Of a stretch of 64,000 nucleotides of DNA, positions 34,233 to 46,460 are shown one piece after another. The notes beneath the pieces were generated by a model. It made no database searches. It was not told where the DNA came from and saw only the letters and a list, made by a program, of their open reading frames with translations. Position numbers and translations under genes: made by a program. The stretch lies in the NCBI GenBank assembly GCA_949825065.1, contig OX463863.1:16824736-16888735 (forward strand), given 5' to 3'. The first letter of the stretch is position 1; each line of letters begins with the position of its first letter. This DNA comes from Odontocerum albicorne (lineage: Eukaryota; Arthropoda; Insecta; Trichoptera; Odontoceridae).

Positions 34233-35189
34233 ATCCCCACGCTTAGACTGATCGATGGTATATCCTTAAGGATGTAGATTAGTGTCTCCTAATTTCCTTG
34301 TATTTTCTTCCTTATACTAGAATGATACATGATGTTTGGAAGAATTAAAAGATTATCAGATTTTACACTAGTGTAGATTGTTCTGTTTTTTGTGCATTGT
34401 CTTCCTTGCCATAGAATATTATAAAATAATAAGATTATTGGTTGTATTTTGCTTACAGTACATGATTTTTATAAATTTTCGCTTATTACTATAAGATACA
34501 TGTATTTTTACTTATACAAATGAAGTACATATAAAAATATTTCTTAATGAACTTAAATAGACAATAACATTTTATAATCAACTTAAATAGACAATAACAT
34601 TTTATAATCAACTTAAATAGACAATAACATTTTGTAGTGAAATTAAAATTATATTCTTTAACTAATTAGTATCCTTGATCAGAGGAACCAATTTACTTAT
34701 TACTATATCATGTATATTTTCTGGCAATATTGTTTTTGTACCTATATACGTATATAATCATAATAATAATATATATATATAAATCATTTCTATTGTCGTT
34801 CTTCGTTGTTATTTTGAATTTATATTAATATATACCATATATGGTATATATATGTTTGACCTTTTGGAAGGACTTTTCTATCCAAGTGGAAATTATTACA
34901 CATCTACGTGTGTTTTCACAAAATTTAAGTGTATATCCGTCAATATCACTTTTTGATACAGTTCTACATGATTCTTAATATAATATGTGGATTTAATACA
35001 ATTTGCACATCTGGGTAAAAGTTTTGTTTTAACAATTATTCATAAAATCCATGGTACAATTACATTTTACATAATGTTATAATGTATGAGTATACAATTC
35101 TATAAATTAAATTTATACAATGCTAATGTATATGGATACAATGCCATAATGTACATGTCTCTTTTTAGATTTCATATTTATGTATTATA

Positions 35190-35990
35190 TTATATGTTAT
35201 AAGTATTCTCTCTGGCCAGAGACGACCTAGTTTTACTTATCAACCTTCCTTTAGGTTGTCGAGCTTCCTCTCTATCAAATGATTCCCAATTAATATTTGT
35301 CAGCGATATTGCTGGATAAGGTTCTCGTTCTTGTGTACGAGTATTACGACGTGTATTGCATTGATTAACAATTTGAACGCAATAATTATCCTTGGGATTA
35401 GTAATCCGATTAAATCTTTTATAACATTTGCAACAAAACAATAGAATAGTTAATATTATTATTGTTGTTGAATAATATCCAGAGTATTTTATTAGATGAG
35501 GTTTGCTTTATATATTTTTTAATTCTTCATCTAATTGATTTAATTTAGGTTTTGCCAATTTACGAGTAAGTTCGTCTAGATTAGTATTTGTTATTATTAC
35601 AGGGGTCAAGTGAGGTAAGGTTATATTATATTTAGTTTTTGTGCAGCATTCATCGTCTATAATATTAATAGGGTATTCTGGTAACGTGATATTGATTGAT
35701 ATTTCACTGTTTGCGATGAATTGTAACAACTTAGTATAAGCTTCATATCCTTTTGGTAGTGATAAGATACTTGTTGTGGCAATATATTGGTCTGAGATAT
35801 TATTATTACAATCGATAGTTAATTTAGTTTTATTCGATTGAACAAACATCCAATTGTTTCCTTATAATTTGTGCCAAATGTCTATTTTTCCGAATATTGT
35901 CTTAATATCACAATCAGAGGGAATTTTTGTTAAACTGTTTGTTAATAGTCTAGTTTCACATATTGGATTTTCTAATGTGGATAACATTAT
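35190..35990 (-). pseudogene. Env C-terminal part, gypsy-like copy 1
   Basis: The two frames (35849-35508, 35441-35190) correspond to the last part of an insect retrovirus-type envelope: an ectodomain remnant, a hydrophobic anchor near 35440-35500, then a short tail with a CCKCYKRF start. The N-terminal half is missing, cut where a LINE tail begins at about 36005. Non-functional. Confidence 0.6.
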
Positions 35991-36004
35991 GCCATTTTGA
36001 CAAA

Positions 36005-37205
36005 TCATTTATTTATTTATTTATTTTTTCAAAACAGGCTTAGCCCAATTACTTTGAAAAATACAAGACATTAAAAAAGAAAAAAAAAATTATACAGAGA
36101 GAAAAAAAAATAAGTTAAAATATTATATAAAATAAAAAATAATGCATATGCATACAAACGAGTATATACACACAAGCATATTATACACATAAATTCACAG
36201 TCATTTAGGTATGTTGATGAGTGCTTTCTAAGGCGCTCAATCTAAGAAGAAAATTTACTTTTACTTTTGGTAATGTGATATGAAATATGTCAATATCCGA
36301 AGCAGTCCCGTTCAGAAGAGTTAAGGCCCTTCCAACAGGCATAGCGGCTGGAAGACCCATTTTTGCGTATGTTATTGAGAACAGTTCTTGCCGGCGCAGT
36401 CTAGTGTAATTGTTAGGAACATTTAACGCTAATCTTTGTAGTAATGTTGGACAGCTCACAACTCCTCGAACGAGTTTGACAACGTATACCAGGAGACGCA
36501 CATCTCTTCTTACGCTCAAGGAGTTATACCCGAGCATGTCCAGCAGGAACTGAGTAGGATAAAACCATGGATAGACACCAAACTCTCATATAGAGATATC
36601 GTAGATATTTTTTTTGTACTTTCTCCACCATGAGCGAGTTCTGCGCCCCCACCGGGTTCCAAATGCAAGCATTGCTTTCTAGTTTGCTACGGATCAATGA
36701 ATTAAACAACAGTTTTGAGCACCAATTGGTTTTCAAACGACTTAGAGATTCTCATTACAAATCCTAGAGTTTTATAAGCTGAGTAGCACATAACTTCTAT
36801 GTGAGGACCAAATGCGAGATTGCTCTGGAACAAGACACCCAGATCTTTAATTTAATCTGTGCGGGGTATAGGTGTAGATTCTAGTGTATATCTATGGAAT
36901 TTCAAGACCTGTGAGCGATGATATGACATAACTTTGCACCTTGATGCATTAAAATATAATTTATTATTGTGGCTCCACTCACAAACGTTGTTGAGATATG
37001 ACTGTAGGTCTAAGCAGTCGGTATAAGAACGAATTTTTTTAAAGATTTTGAGGTCATCAGCAAATAGAAGAAATGCGGATTTTTTTACAACTCTACCGAT
37101 ATCATTAATAAAAATAAGAAATAAGTTAGGTCCAAGATTGGACCCCTGCGGAATACCTGAGTAGGCAGTGAAGTAATCGGAGTTGTAGATTCCATGTGAA
37201 ACAAA
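36005..37205 (-). mobile_element. 5'-truncated LINE in gypsy-like copy 1
   Basis: The minus strand encodes a reverse transcriptase with FLLFADDLKIF (near 37050) and a C-terminal region LIRSKLESNACIWNP, KVQKKYLRYL (36736-36524), continuing at 36537-36205. The 3' end is an (AAAT)n tail at 36006-36030. Frame shifts separate the parts. Jockey-like by its motifs. Confidence 0.72.
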
Positions 37206-37705
37206 TTGTTTTCTATGTTGTTTATAGTTAAGGCATTAACATTGTGGAGGTTTAAAGACACTGTAATTTATTTTTATCAAACACTGTTTATTCCACTTTT
37301 TTATGACTGTATAACCCTACCGGTTTCAAGGCTTTCACCTCATCTTCAGGGGAGCGCAAACAAGACTAAATGCTGTTCGAACTCGCACCGATATACACGC
37401 TTCAACGGTTGGTGGCTGGGGGGGGAGGAGGGGAGAAAGGCAAGGGACAATTTCGGCCAAGAGCGGAGAGATTTTGGGTAAATAACTGTTCAACAGATGT
37501 TCCGATCGGTGTACTGATTTAGAAATTTATAGGGCCTCTAATCTGTCCAATTTATTTCCGTTACCACTGATATGTAAGAATTTGGCATCATCGATAGAAA
37601 AAGTATGATTCTCGCGGTGACAATGATTAGCCATTTCAGACAATGATTAGCCAACAGTTATTTACCCAAAATCTCTCCGCTCTTGGCCGAAATTGTCCCG
37701 TGCCT
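37206..37705. mobile_element. Penelope-like terminal segment flanked by an inverted repeat
   Basis: 37210-37640 resembles 4165-4560 (CACTGTTTATTCCACTTT, then CCGGT...CAAG-CTTTCACCTC). Its inner part 37434-37490 reappears inverted at 37646-37705, about 52 bp with one mismatch, right at the break in integrase. Confidence 0.55.
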
Positions 37706-38096
37706 TTCTTTCAAATAGTTTCGTGGAAGTTGAACTGATTTCCATGGGTGCTGTATTATTTCGTCTATATGTTTTATTTATTCGAAATAATTCACAATTC
37801 TGTATGTAGTCTGTAATTGATGTTTTCATCCCTTTCCAAAAGTATTGATTTTTTATTCGATTATACATTTTGTGATACCCTAAATGTCCGGCTATAGGTA
37901 TATCATGATTTTCGAATAATATCTTCGGAATCTCCGAGTCATCGGCTTTCCTTGTTAAATACAAGTAAATAGTTATCGTGATTTTGGTTTTATTAAATAT
38001 ATAAATTAACATTTGCCTTAATTTGTCGTATTTTATATTTATAAAAGGATCATTGAAGTCCGATATGGAAAATACTTTTATTTTATTTTTAATCAA
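37706..38096 (-). pseudogene. Integrase N-terminal fragment, gypsy-like copy 1
   Basis: Contains the H-x3-H zinc-binding start (GHLGYHKMYNRIKNQYFWKG), but the CxxC partner reads CELF instead of CELC, losing a zinc ligand. The catalytic core is cut off at 37705. The same region is more complete at 58679-59551. Confidence 0.72.
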
Positions 38097-38628
38097 TTTT
38101 CCTTTTAGTTTGTTTAATTACACTTTGTGGTTTCACATTCAAATAATTCGTGGTCATTAAATTTAAACAATTCTGCATTCTCTGATAATCCTTAAATATC
38201 TATACAATATGGTATTAAATAATCTTAATCAGTGGTGGTGGGGTATACTATACAGTTATCGGGTGATTTTAATAGGTTTTCATTATTTTCATTTGAGACA
38301 ACATTTTCTGGAATAATATTATTACAGTTTTCCAAGAAATCTTTATAGGTGGCTATGTCATTAGTTACGATGTTCACAGGCATACCTGATAAACAATCTG
38401 CATTTGAATTTATTCTTCCGGGTTTGTACTGTATTTCGTAGCCGTAATCCTCTAATTTAAGTCACCATCTTACGAGTTTTGATCCTGGGTCTTAAGTATT
38501 AAATAACCAAGTGAGTGGTTTATGATCAGTTAGGATAGTAAATTTTCGTTCATATAACATATGTATGGTCTAAATTGATTTACAACCCATATTATGGCAA
38601 GGAGCTCTTTTTCCGTAGTGCTATAATT

Positions 38629-38886
38629 TCATTCTGTAGCATTTAATGTTCTAGAGGCATAGAAGACAGGTAGGTCTTTACCTATCCCTCCTTGAGATAA
38701 CACAGCTCCAATTGCATAATTAGAGGCATCAGTCGTAACTATGAACGTCTTTGTAAAATCAGAGTACTGTAGAATAGGTGCATTTATAAGGTAATTTTTA
38801 AATTCACCAAAAGCTGTTTGTTGTTCATCAGTCCAGTTAAAAATAATGTCTTTCTTAAATAATTTAGTCAAAGGTCTTGAAATCAT
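38629..38886 (-). pseudogene. RNase H / connection fragment, gypsy-like copy 1
   Basis: Carries FNWTDEQQTAFGEFK, then VTTDASNYAIGAVLSQGG, the start of a gypsy RNase H domain. It ends at a TGA after RTLNATE; sequence beyond the stop still reads as RNase H. Copy 2 has the same TGA. 38100-38600 between this and integrase is decayed pol. Confidence 0.75.
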
Positions 38887-38938
38887 TGCAAAATTTTGAA
38901 CAGTACGGCCATAATATCCTATTAATCCAAGAAATTAT

Positions 38939-39696
38939 TTAATTTCCTTGGGATTTTTTAGGTGGCAACATCTCTTTTATAGATTTAATTTTCACAGGGT
39001 TTGGACTAACTCCTTTTTCACTTATTACGTGTCCTAAATATGTGACTTCTTTACGTAATATTTCGCATTTATCGGGTTGTATTTTTAGGTTGTGCATTCT
39101 TAATTTTTCAAATATTTTTATAAGTTTTTTATTATAGTCACTAAGAGAACTTGCGTATATTACTATGTCGTCTAAATAAACAAAACAGTCCATTCCTTGT
39201 AATCCGGATAGAACATTGTCCATTAATCTTTGGAATGTGACTGGTGCGTTTTTATTATGGTCGCTTAGAGAACTTGCGTATGTTACTATGTCGTCGAAAT
39301 AAACAAAACAGTCCATTCCTTGTAATCCGAATAGAACATTGTCCATTAATCGTTGGAATGTGGCTGGTGCTTTTTTAAACCAAATGGCATGAGAATTTAT
39401 TCATAATGTCCGCTGGAAACTGAAAATGCTGTTTTTTCACAATCGTTTTCACTCATTTTAATTTGTTGAAATCCTGAGGCTAAATCTATTGTAAAATATT
39501 TACTATTACCGAGTTGATCTAATATATTAGTTATATTTGGAAGAGGGTAAGCGTCTTCAATAGTAATGTCGTTTAATTTCTTATAATCGACAACTCTCCA
39601 TTTCCTTTTACCACTAGCATCTAGCTTTTTGGGAACCACCCATATTGGTGATGAGTAATGACTTGAAGATGGTCTTATAATTTCTTGTTTTATCAT
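38939..39696 (-). pseudogene. Reverse transcriptase, gypsy-like copy 1, with duplicated active-site segment
   Basis: 39696-39397 has the fingers and first palm block (SPIWVVPKK, KWRVVDYKKLN, FTIDLASGF). A stop and a one-base shift follow at 39360-39397. 39346-38939 has the YxDD block twice, FVYFDDIVTYASSL and FVYLDDIVIYASSL, because 123 bp (41 codons) is tandemly duplicated. LGHVISEKGVSPNP ends the domain. Confidence 0.82.
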
Positions 39697-40169
39697 TTTA
39701 TCTATTTGATTATTAACTTCCTGTTTGTGAATTTCGGGGTATCGGTAAGTTATGGCATGAATTGCGTCGTCGGTTGTGGCTACAATTTTATGTTCAACTG
39801 TGTCAGTTTATCATTTTCTAGATAAAATAAGTCACTATATGTTACATATCACAAATATCTAGTATTGATTTTTTCTCTTCGTTATTATGATGATTGAGGC
39901 AAGGAAGATTTCTCACCTTTGCAGTGCGTGATGTTTTTGGATTCATGTCAATTGAGAAAATATCGTAAGGCAAAAGATTGATTTGAAAGGCATGTATTTA
40001 AACGTTTTTATCGGTTGTATTTATGACGGATATCAACGCTTTTCCTTGCAAGTCGACTTTTGTTAATGTATTCGAGACTTTAGCTCCGTTTGAAATTTCA
40101 ATATCTACTATTACTCCTTCGGTAATTTCAGGGTTACTAACATCTACTTTTAAGAATGTTTCTGATCTG

Positions 40170-40530
40170 GGTTTTAATTATTGTATTATTGGTCTAGTAT
40201 TGAGTGGTATTTCTATATCAGAAAGCAATAGTTTACTTTTACCATAGTCAATTCTCGATTTGCCGTTTATTAGAAAATCATTTCCAATAATACCATCATA
40301 CTCTAGATTTACATTGGTCACAACATGAAATTCAAAGTTTAAATTTGGTTTGTTAAAATTAATTTTTATTGTGCCTTCGGTAACACAATCCGTTTCCGAT
40401 TTTTTTATTCCTTGACTATTTATTTTGTAACATGTATTCAATTTTTTTATAGATTCAATATTTAGAACATCCTTTTTTATGAGAGAAATGCTTGCTCCAG
40501 TATCGATTAAGAAATCGTATTGTACATAAT
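40170..40530 (-). pseudogene. Aspartic protease, gypsy-like copy 1
   Basis: The active site FLIDTGASISL is at about 40475-40510. The flap and C-terminal part (YDGIIGNDFLI, then the LLLSDIEIPL region) lie in the frame 40441-40178, with a shift between the two parts. Confidence 0.6.
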
Positions 40531-40699
40531 TATATTATTATTACCGTTAAAAGGTAATGTAACATAGCGTAACATACCATATTTTGTTTGATCTAATTTT
40601 ACACTCGAGAGATAAATGGGTACATAATACATATAGTCATTATTTTCTTCTGCATCATAAAGATCTTCCATTGTTCTTATTCCATCGTTGATATGCATA

Positions 40700-41000
40700 A
40701 TGTGGAATCTTTCAAGTTTAAATGTTGTATTTTCTTTGTGATATTAGAATATTTATTTTTTAAATAGGTTTCTCTTTTAGCAGGATATTTCATGAAACAA
40801 TCATCTAATACATATATTACCTCGTTTTTTACAGAAGTTACAGAATTGAATATTTTTATTTCGTTAAATATTCAGTACTTTACGATTATTACTATTATTA
40901 TTATTTTTTAAACAGTTACTTGAAATGTGGCCAGTTTTACCGCAAGTATTGCATCAATATTAGGTGCTCTACTTGTGCTAGATACATATATATATTTTTT
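40700..41000 (-). pseudogene. Gag nucleocapsid end, gypsy-like copy 1
   Basis: CNTCGKTGHISSNC at 40953-40912 is a CCHC zinc knuckle (Cx2Cx4Hx4C). Upstream gag continues beyond the PB3 insertion at 43362. Confidence 0.6.
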
Positions 41001-41007
41001 TTAATAA

Positions 41008-43360
41008 CACTTCCCATACTGTGCTAAAAAATCACTCCAGTAACGTTGTTGGACTCTAAGAGTACAGTAAAAAATGTATGTTTCAAATTAAAATTATGCA
41101 AAATTTGCTAGGTTATTTTTTGTTATTAGCTATAAACATAATTTTATTATGTAAAATAATGAAATGTCAAATAATATAAAATAAGTGTAAGAAATGATAA
41201 AATAAGAGCTGAAACAGAGAGGCGACATTTCTATAAGAATATCATTTTTACGCTGTGTCGTTCAGTCTGCGCAACGCTCAGAATGCCCCTCTCCTTCGCA
41301 TGCATGATAAGAGATTTCCAACCTTTTAAATTTTTTTCATAAAACAATACAATAAAATGTAGCGTGTATTTTTTGGCAATAAAAACATAATTCGAATTAA
41401 GACAATAAATAACATATAAACAAAATATAAAATGAATATATAAATTCAAAAATCAAGGTTTAAGGGCGAGAAATTTATATAAAGAAGCACGAAATTCAAA
41501 ATTATATATTATATAAACAAACACGAAATTGAAATCAATAAAATATATGCAATTCGGAAAATATAAACACTACAGAAAATTTCAAAATAGGACAAACATA
41601 TCATATAATCAAAGTTTAATCCTGTGGAGAAAGTTATCGCAATTGGGGCACGAAATAACTTTTGTTTCTATTCTACTTACTAAACACGCAGGTGTTTGAT
41701 AAATATTGCAGAATAGCCTGGTTCTTTTTCTCGAATGTTTTTAATAAAACCAACAACTTCCTCTTTTGAGGACCTCACGGGGTGTCAACAGGGTATTATT
41801 TACTGATATTTCGGGTATTGACTCGCCACAATATGTTAAAACTGTATTGAAAGCATCTTGTTGTTGCTTGTGATATTTGATGTTATTTTTCCTTTTTAGG
41901 ATATTGGGCTTTGCCAATTCCATACTTAACTCTCTTATGAAATGTTTTTGGTGGCATTTATTATTTTGTTTCCACTCTGGATATTTCTCTATCCATAAGA
42001 GGTACACATTCAATGCAGCCATATCTATAATTTCCATAAAAAGGCGGAAGGGCCATCTTCTCGTTAACCTTGAGCAAGAGTACTCTCTAGTCATTTGGTC
42101 TCCCGTATCTACTCCAATTTTCGTATTATTATGTATGTGTCAAATGCCGTCGCAGTCAGCAGCAACCCAGATTTTGATGCCATATTTACGATGCCATATT
42201 TAAGTTAAGACTTCATGTACATGTGAAATGAACAATTCCCTCTTAAGTTTGTCAAAGATTCGTCTACAGTTATATTCAAAGATGGAGAATAATTGCTTTT
42301 GCACGTATCCACAAACATTTTTAAAATCCACTTAATTGGTTCTAATTTATCTGAAGAAACCTGATATCTCTCTTCTCGGGCTTCTTTATCATCAAAACGA
42401 ATATAACTGTAAATATAGATGAATCTATCTCGAGACAGAGCTGCTGTGAAAAATGACTGGCAAAAGGAACTTTCACTTATCCACAATTCACTCAAGGATA
42501 GCTTTCGTGTTCGATTTCTGCCAGATGCGAGCAATATTCCAATGAATGAATATAACTCGTCTTTTGATATTGGTTGGTTTTTTTCTGAATTAATTAGATT
42601 AAAATTACGATTTGTTTCTTAGCTATCACTTTTACGATCTCTTCATTAACAAACAGACAACACATATCTTTTATGGAATATACATTTATACTTGAATTTC
42701 TCAGTCCAGAATCTACAGTGAGAATATTTGATGCCCGAAGCCTTGAAGATGGAGGTTGTAATGAACTCCGTTCGAATCCATGTTTTGATGTAAATATTTC
42801 TTTGTCTTCTTCACTGGCCTCCAAATCAGAATCTGCTTCATCCTGTACCTCGACAAAATCTTCTGATTCTGATATATTGCCTGTCACCTTAAATTCCAAA
42901 TCGCTATCGATATTTCCCGCCATCTCAATTAATATTTTTTTGAAAATGAAATAATAAGGAAAAATGTAACAAATATACATTTATCATAAAAAGAGTAACG
43001 GAACAATAGAACATACCAGATAAAAAGTAACAATAGAAAAAACATACCAGATAAAAATAGCAAACAATAACAAACAGGATTATAAAACTGGTGAAGAATC
43101 CCTGGAATGGATGTAAAATATGAACTGTCAAAAATGAATGAGTCATACGGGGTGTTTGATATTTCGTCGATTATCGATTTAGTTATTATTCATTTCCGTT
43201 GATGTTTATGAATGATTTTATTTCGTCATGACGTCATTCAAATTATAGAGGTTTCGATGAGGAATACATGAAGTATAAAGACCCTGCAATCAGTATATTT
43301 CGAGAAATGAAATTAAATATAAGTCCTGGTCACTCGCGTCCCATCACAGATAGGCAAGGG
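41008..43360 (-). mobile_element. piggyBac element PB3 inserted in gag
   Basis: The ends are CACTTCCCATACTGTG at 41008 and the inverted CCCTTGCCTATCTGTG ending at 43360. TTAA lies at 43361-43364; on the other side ATAA (41004-41007) replaces it. Gag sequence flanks both sides. About 390 bp is deleted near 42130 relative to the copy at 61660-62050. Confidence 0.8.
41609..42923 (-). pseudogene. piggyBac transposase of PB3
   Basis: Starts MAGNIDSDLEFKVTGNISES at 42923. The catalytic-region remnant NITVDESLTNLRGNCSF is at about 42270. The C-terminal part (RRWPFRLFMEIIDMAALNVY) and a cysteine-rich end stop at 41609. It is split by frame shifts and the 390-bp deletion, so it is inactive. Confidence 0.78.
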
Positions 43361-43361
43361 T

Positions 43362-43784
43362 TAATAACAATTTGACAAACTTCCTGAAATGTTTCTGGTG
43401 TTCTAGCGCATAATAAATCCGATAATTTTGAATTTACTATCCATCCTAAGGACATAATTACTTATGGTTTCTGTATGTCCCTGTTTGCAATTTAATAGGT
43501 CAAGTATGAGATGCTGTCGTGTATGACACTCCCAAATTTTATTTCAAGAATTTTTTCAATTGATCCAGTCATCGAATATTTTATTGCTACAAGCAGTTTG
43601 TGCCTTATCTGTCAGCCTTGACTGAATGAATTCTAAGATAGGGTACCTTAGTAAGTAATTTGCTAATTTAAGCGCCCTTTCACAATTCATTACGATCTCC
43701 ATCATAAGGAGTTATGAAATCCTTCAAATCGGGGAATGAGAACTACATCTGTTCTACTTCCATGTTGCTCAATGATTGATTCAT
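43362..43784 (-). pseudogene. Gag N-terminal part, gypsy-like copy 1
   Basis: From an ATG at 43784, capsid-like sequence reads DLKDFITPYDGDRNEL, then ALKLANYLLRYPILEFIQSR, with in-frame stops (TAG, TGA) near the start. It is separated from the zinc knuckle by PB3. 43785-44242 is the untranslated leader. Confidence 0.5.
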
Positions 43785-44242
43785 TTTTTAAAATTATTGT
43801 TTTTAGAAAGAAAATTCATAATCTATACTTAGAAATGTATAAAAATAAAATGAAATGGGAGAAATGGTCAAATATTAACAAGTTTGGTATTTAAGTAAAT
43901 TGCTTAATATTAAACTTACAGTAAGGGTGACATTCCGGTTGAAATCAGCATCGAGGTCGACGAGGTATACCTTCTCGGCGCCTTGGACAGCAAATGAAGA
44001 TAGCTACTTGTTTCATCCATTAGACAGCTCTACTCGGTAAGTCGGTGAAGAACAGCCCCACAGCACAAGTAGAGAGACTCGATTATCCAGATGTCCACCA
44101 GGAAGTTGGACCAAGTTAGAAGAGTCCTTTTTCCGGGAGGCTATCCTGGGAGGTTTATATCAGATTGATATAGTCTTCTAATCAAGTTAAGTTACTTTTA
44201 CAAATCTTCACTTCTGATACCAAAATTGTGTTAAGTCCATAA

Positions 44243-44742
44243 AGAGAGGTTCTTTATTTCCTCAACTGGGATAACGGCAAAAGCGGCTGTGAGCACTTAA
44301 TTATTTATATTTTGTCTTCGAAACTTGAGGATTCAATCTGTCAGGGTTTCTTGAATCTCTTTTAGGTTCTGCAGGATGTCTCCAAATCAAACTCTGGTGG
44401 TTGATCTTACTGTTTATTTAAGTATAATACAATTCACTTCAAGAGCTTATTAATAAATGACACGGTTTGAATCATGCTTAGAGTTTTCATACTCTTCAAT
44501 GTTGTTTACAATACTGTTGTTGGTCACAGTAGGGAAATTTGGATAATGTATGCTTATTCATCAAGCAAACGGGAATTCCTTTTGGTTTTTCTATAATAAT
44601 TGGTAATCATGGATCATGGGAAAAACGCTTGCGTATGCACGACCACAAGATACTTCCTATTACGCTTCATAATAAATCCATGAATGGTATATTAAACTTC
44701 TATTATCAGAGAATGTCAATTTTTACACCTCAAAAGTTTCTC
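44243..44742. repeat. Downstream block of gene D (truncated)
   Basis: Matches 10969-11447 of gene B. It begins abruptly where the gypsy-like leader ends, and overlaps by about 400 bp with what is present at 33825-34232. Ends with a decayed terminal finger. Confidence 0.55.
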
Positions 44743-46160
44743 TTAACTGTGAATCCTTTCATGAGATTTTAAATAACTTTTTCTCGAGAATCTCTTATCA
44801 CATTGTCCACAGTTATAAGGCTTCTCTCCACTATGAATTCTTTCATGACATTTCAAATCACCTTTTTGTGAGAATGTCTTATCACATTGTCCACAGCTAT
44901 AAGGCTTCTCTCCACTATGAATCCTTTCATGACATTTCAAATCACCTTTACGTGAGAATGTCTTATCACATTGTCCACAGCTATAAGGCTTCTCTCCACT
45001 GTGAATCCTTTCATGAGATTTTAAATAACTTTTTCTCAAGAATCTCTTATCACATTGTCCACAGCTATAAGGTTTCTCTCCACTATGAATCGTTTCATGA
45101 ACTTTTAAATGACTTTTGTCTGCGAATGTCTTATCACATTGTCCACAGCTATAAGGCTTCTCTCCACTATGAATCCTTTCATGACATTTCAACTCACCTT
45201 TACGTGAGAATGTCTTATCACATTGTCCACAGCTATAAGGCTTCTCTCCACTATGAATCCTTTCATGACATTTCAAATCACCTTTTCGTGAGAATGTCTT
45301 ATCACATTGTCCACAGTTATAAGGCTTCTCTACACTGTGAAACATTTCATGATATTTTAAAGAACTTTGTTGTAAAAATATCATATCACATTGTCCACAG
45401 CTATAAGGCTTCTCTCCACTATGAATCCTTTCATGAGCTTTTAAACTATGTTTATGAGAGAATCTCTTATCACATTGTCCACAGCTATAAGGCTTCTCTC
45501 CACTATGAATCCTTTCATGAACTTTTAAATTAGGTTTTAGTGAGAATGTCTTATCACATTGTCCACAGCTATAAGGCTTCTCTCCACTATGAATCCTTTC
45601 ATGAGCTTTTAAACTCTGTGTTTGTGAGAATCTCTTATCACATTGTCCACAGCTATAAGGCTTCTCTCCACTATGAATCCTTTCATGACATTTCACATCA
45701 CTTTTTCGTGAGAATGTCTTCTCACAATGTCCACAGTTATAAGGCTTCTCTCCACTGTGAAACATTTCATGATATTTTAAAGAACTTTGTTGTAAAAATA
45801 TCATATCACATTGTCCACAGCTATAAGGCTTCTCTCCACTATGAATCCTTTCATGAGCTTTTAAACTCTGTGTGTGTGAGAATCTCTTATCACATTGTCT
45901 ACATTTGTAAGGTTTCTCTCCACTATGAATCCTTTCATGAGCTTTTAAACTCTGTGTTTGTGAGAATCTCTTATCACATTGTCCACAGCTATAAGGCTTC
46001 TCTCCACTATGAATCCTTTCATGACGTTTCAAATCACCTTTTCGTGAGAATGTCTTATCACACTGTCCACAGCTAAAAGGCTTCTCTCCAGTATGAATTA
46101 TTTCGTGAGAATCGCCATTAAAAATATTTTCACTGAATTGGTTACTCATATCACCTGAAC
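44743..46160 (-). CDS. Zinc-finger gene D, exon 3 (16 C2H2 fingers)
   Basis: The acceptor TTTTTAG (AG at 46162-46161) starts a 1418-nt exon ending in TAA at 44743-44745. The total coding length is 1857 nt, 618 residues. There are sixteen fingers. Fingers 3-5 and 8-10 are near copies (SHTQSLKAH/SHKHSLKAH, then LQQSSLKYHEMFH twice, then SRKxDxKCH), showing a five-finger block duplication. The stop falls in the linker (HS-stop-EK) just before the remains of the terminal finger kept in gene B. The long plus-strand open frames 44868-46076 are antisense to the repeats. Confidence 0.9.
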
Positions 46161-46460
46161 CTAAAAACATGTGAAAGTCAAGAAAAAATATTGAAGGGTT
46201 TAAAAGAAAGATCATAGATTACCTTTTTGCAACTAAGCATTCCAAAATGTTTGTTTTTCGATTTATACAAGAAATCAATTGTATTGAATTGTCAACTAAA
46301 AAAAAAATAGACAGGGAATGAAAAAAATATTTTAACTTTATTATTTGTGCTAAGACTTAACTTGATTCCTATTTCAAATCAAAATAAGAAAGATTATATT
46401 GTTGATAATTTAATGAAAAAGTGAAAACTTATTAAGAATACAATCCAAATATTTACTTAC

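Larger units (their letters stand above)
34233..44242 (-). mobile_element. Gypsy-like provirus copy 1 (gag-pol-env order, heavily broken)
   Basis: On the minus strand, from high to low coordinates: a primer-binding-like TGGTATCAGAAGTG near 44222, gag, protease, reverse transcriptase, RNase H, part of integrase, foreign DNA, and the env C terminus. An env gene makes it errantivirus-like. PB3 sits in gag. The integrase end and env start are replaced by a Penelope scrap and a LINE. Neither LTR could be delimited; the 5' one is nearly absent. 34233-35180 is 3' non-coding sequence with a 30-bp unit repeated three times (34550-34639). Confidence 0.75.

Noticed and set aside
34233..35180. Complete 3' LTR of the gypsy-like provirus
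   Set aside because: No matching 5' LTR, target duplication or consistent TG...CA limits could be found, so it is described only as 3' non-coding sequence.
36841..37200. A second env or host gene between 36.0 and 37.2 kb
   Set aside because: The minus strand reads as LINE reverse transcriptase (FADDLKIF) ending in an AAAT tail.
44868..46076. Long plus-strand open frames (221 and 178 codons, also 11657-12277 and 24123-25433) with a repeating [19 protein letters not shown] motif
   Set aside because: They are exact antisense shadows of the minus-strand zinc-finger repeats; period 84 bp and motif follow from the [12 protein letters not shown] codons.
44743..46160. Regularly spaced repeats resembling a CRISPR array
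   Set aside because: The 84-bp period is the coding repeat of C2H2 fingers and linkers in a eukaryotic gene; there are no short repeat/unique spacer units or cas genes.
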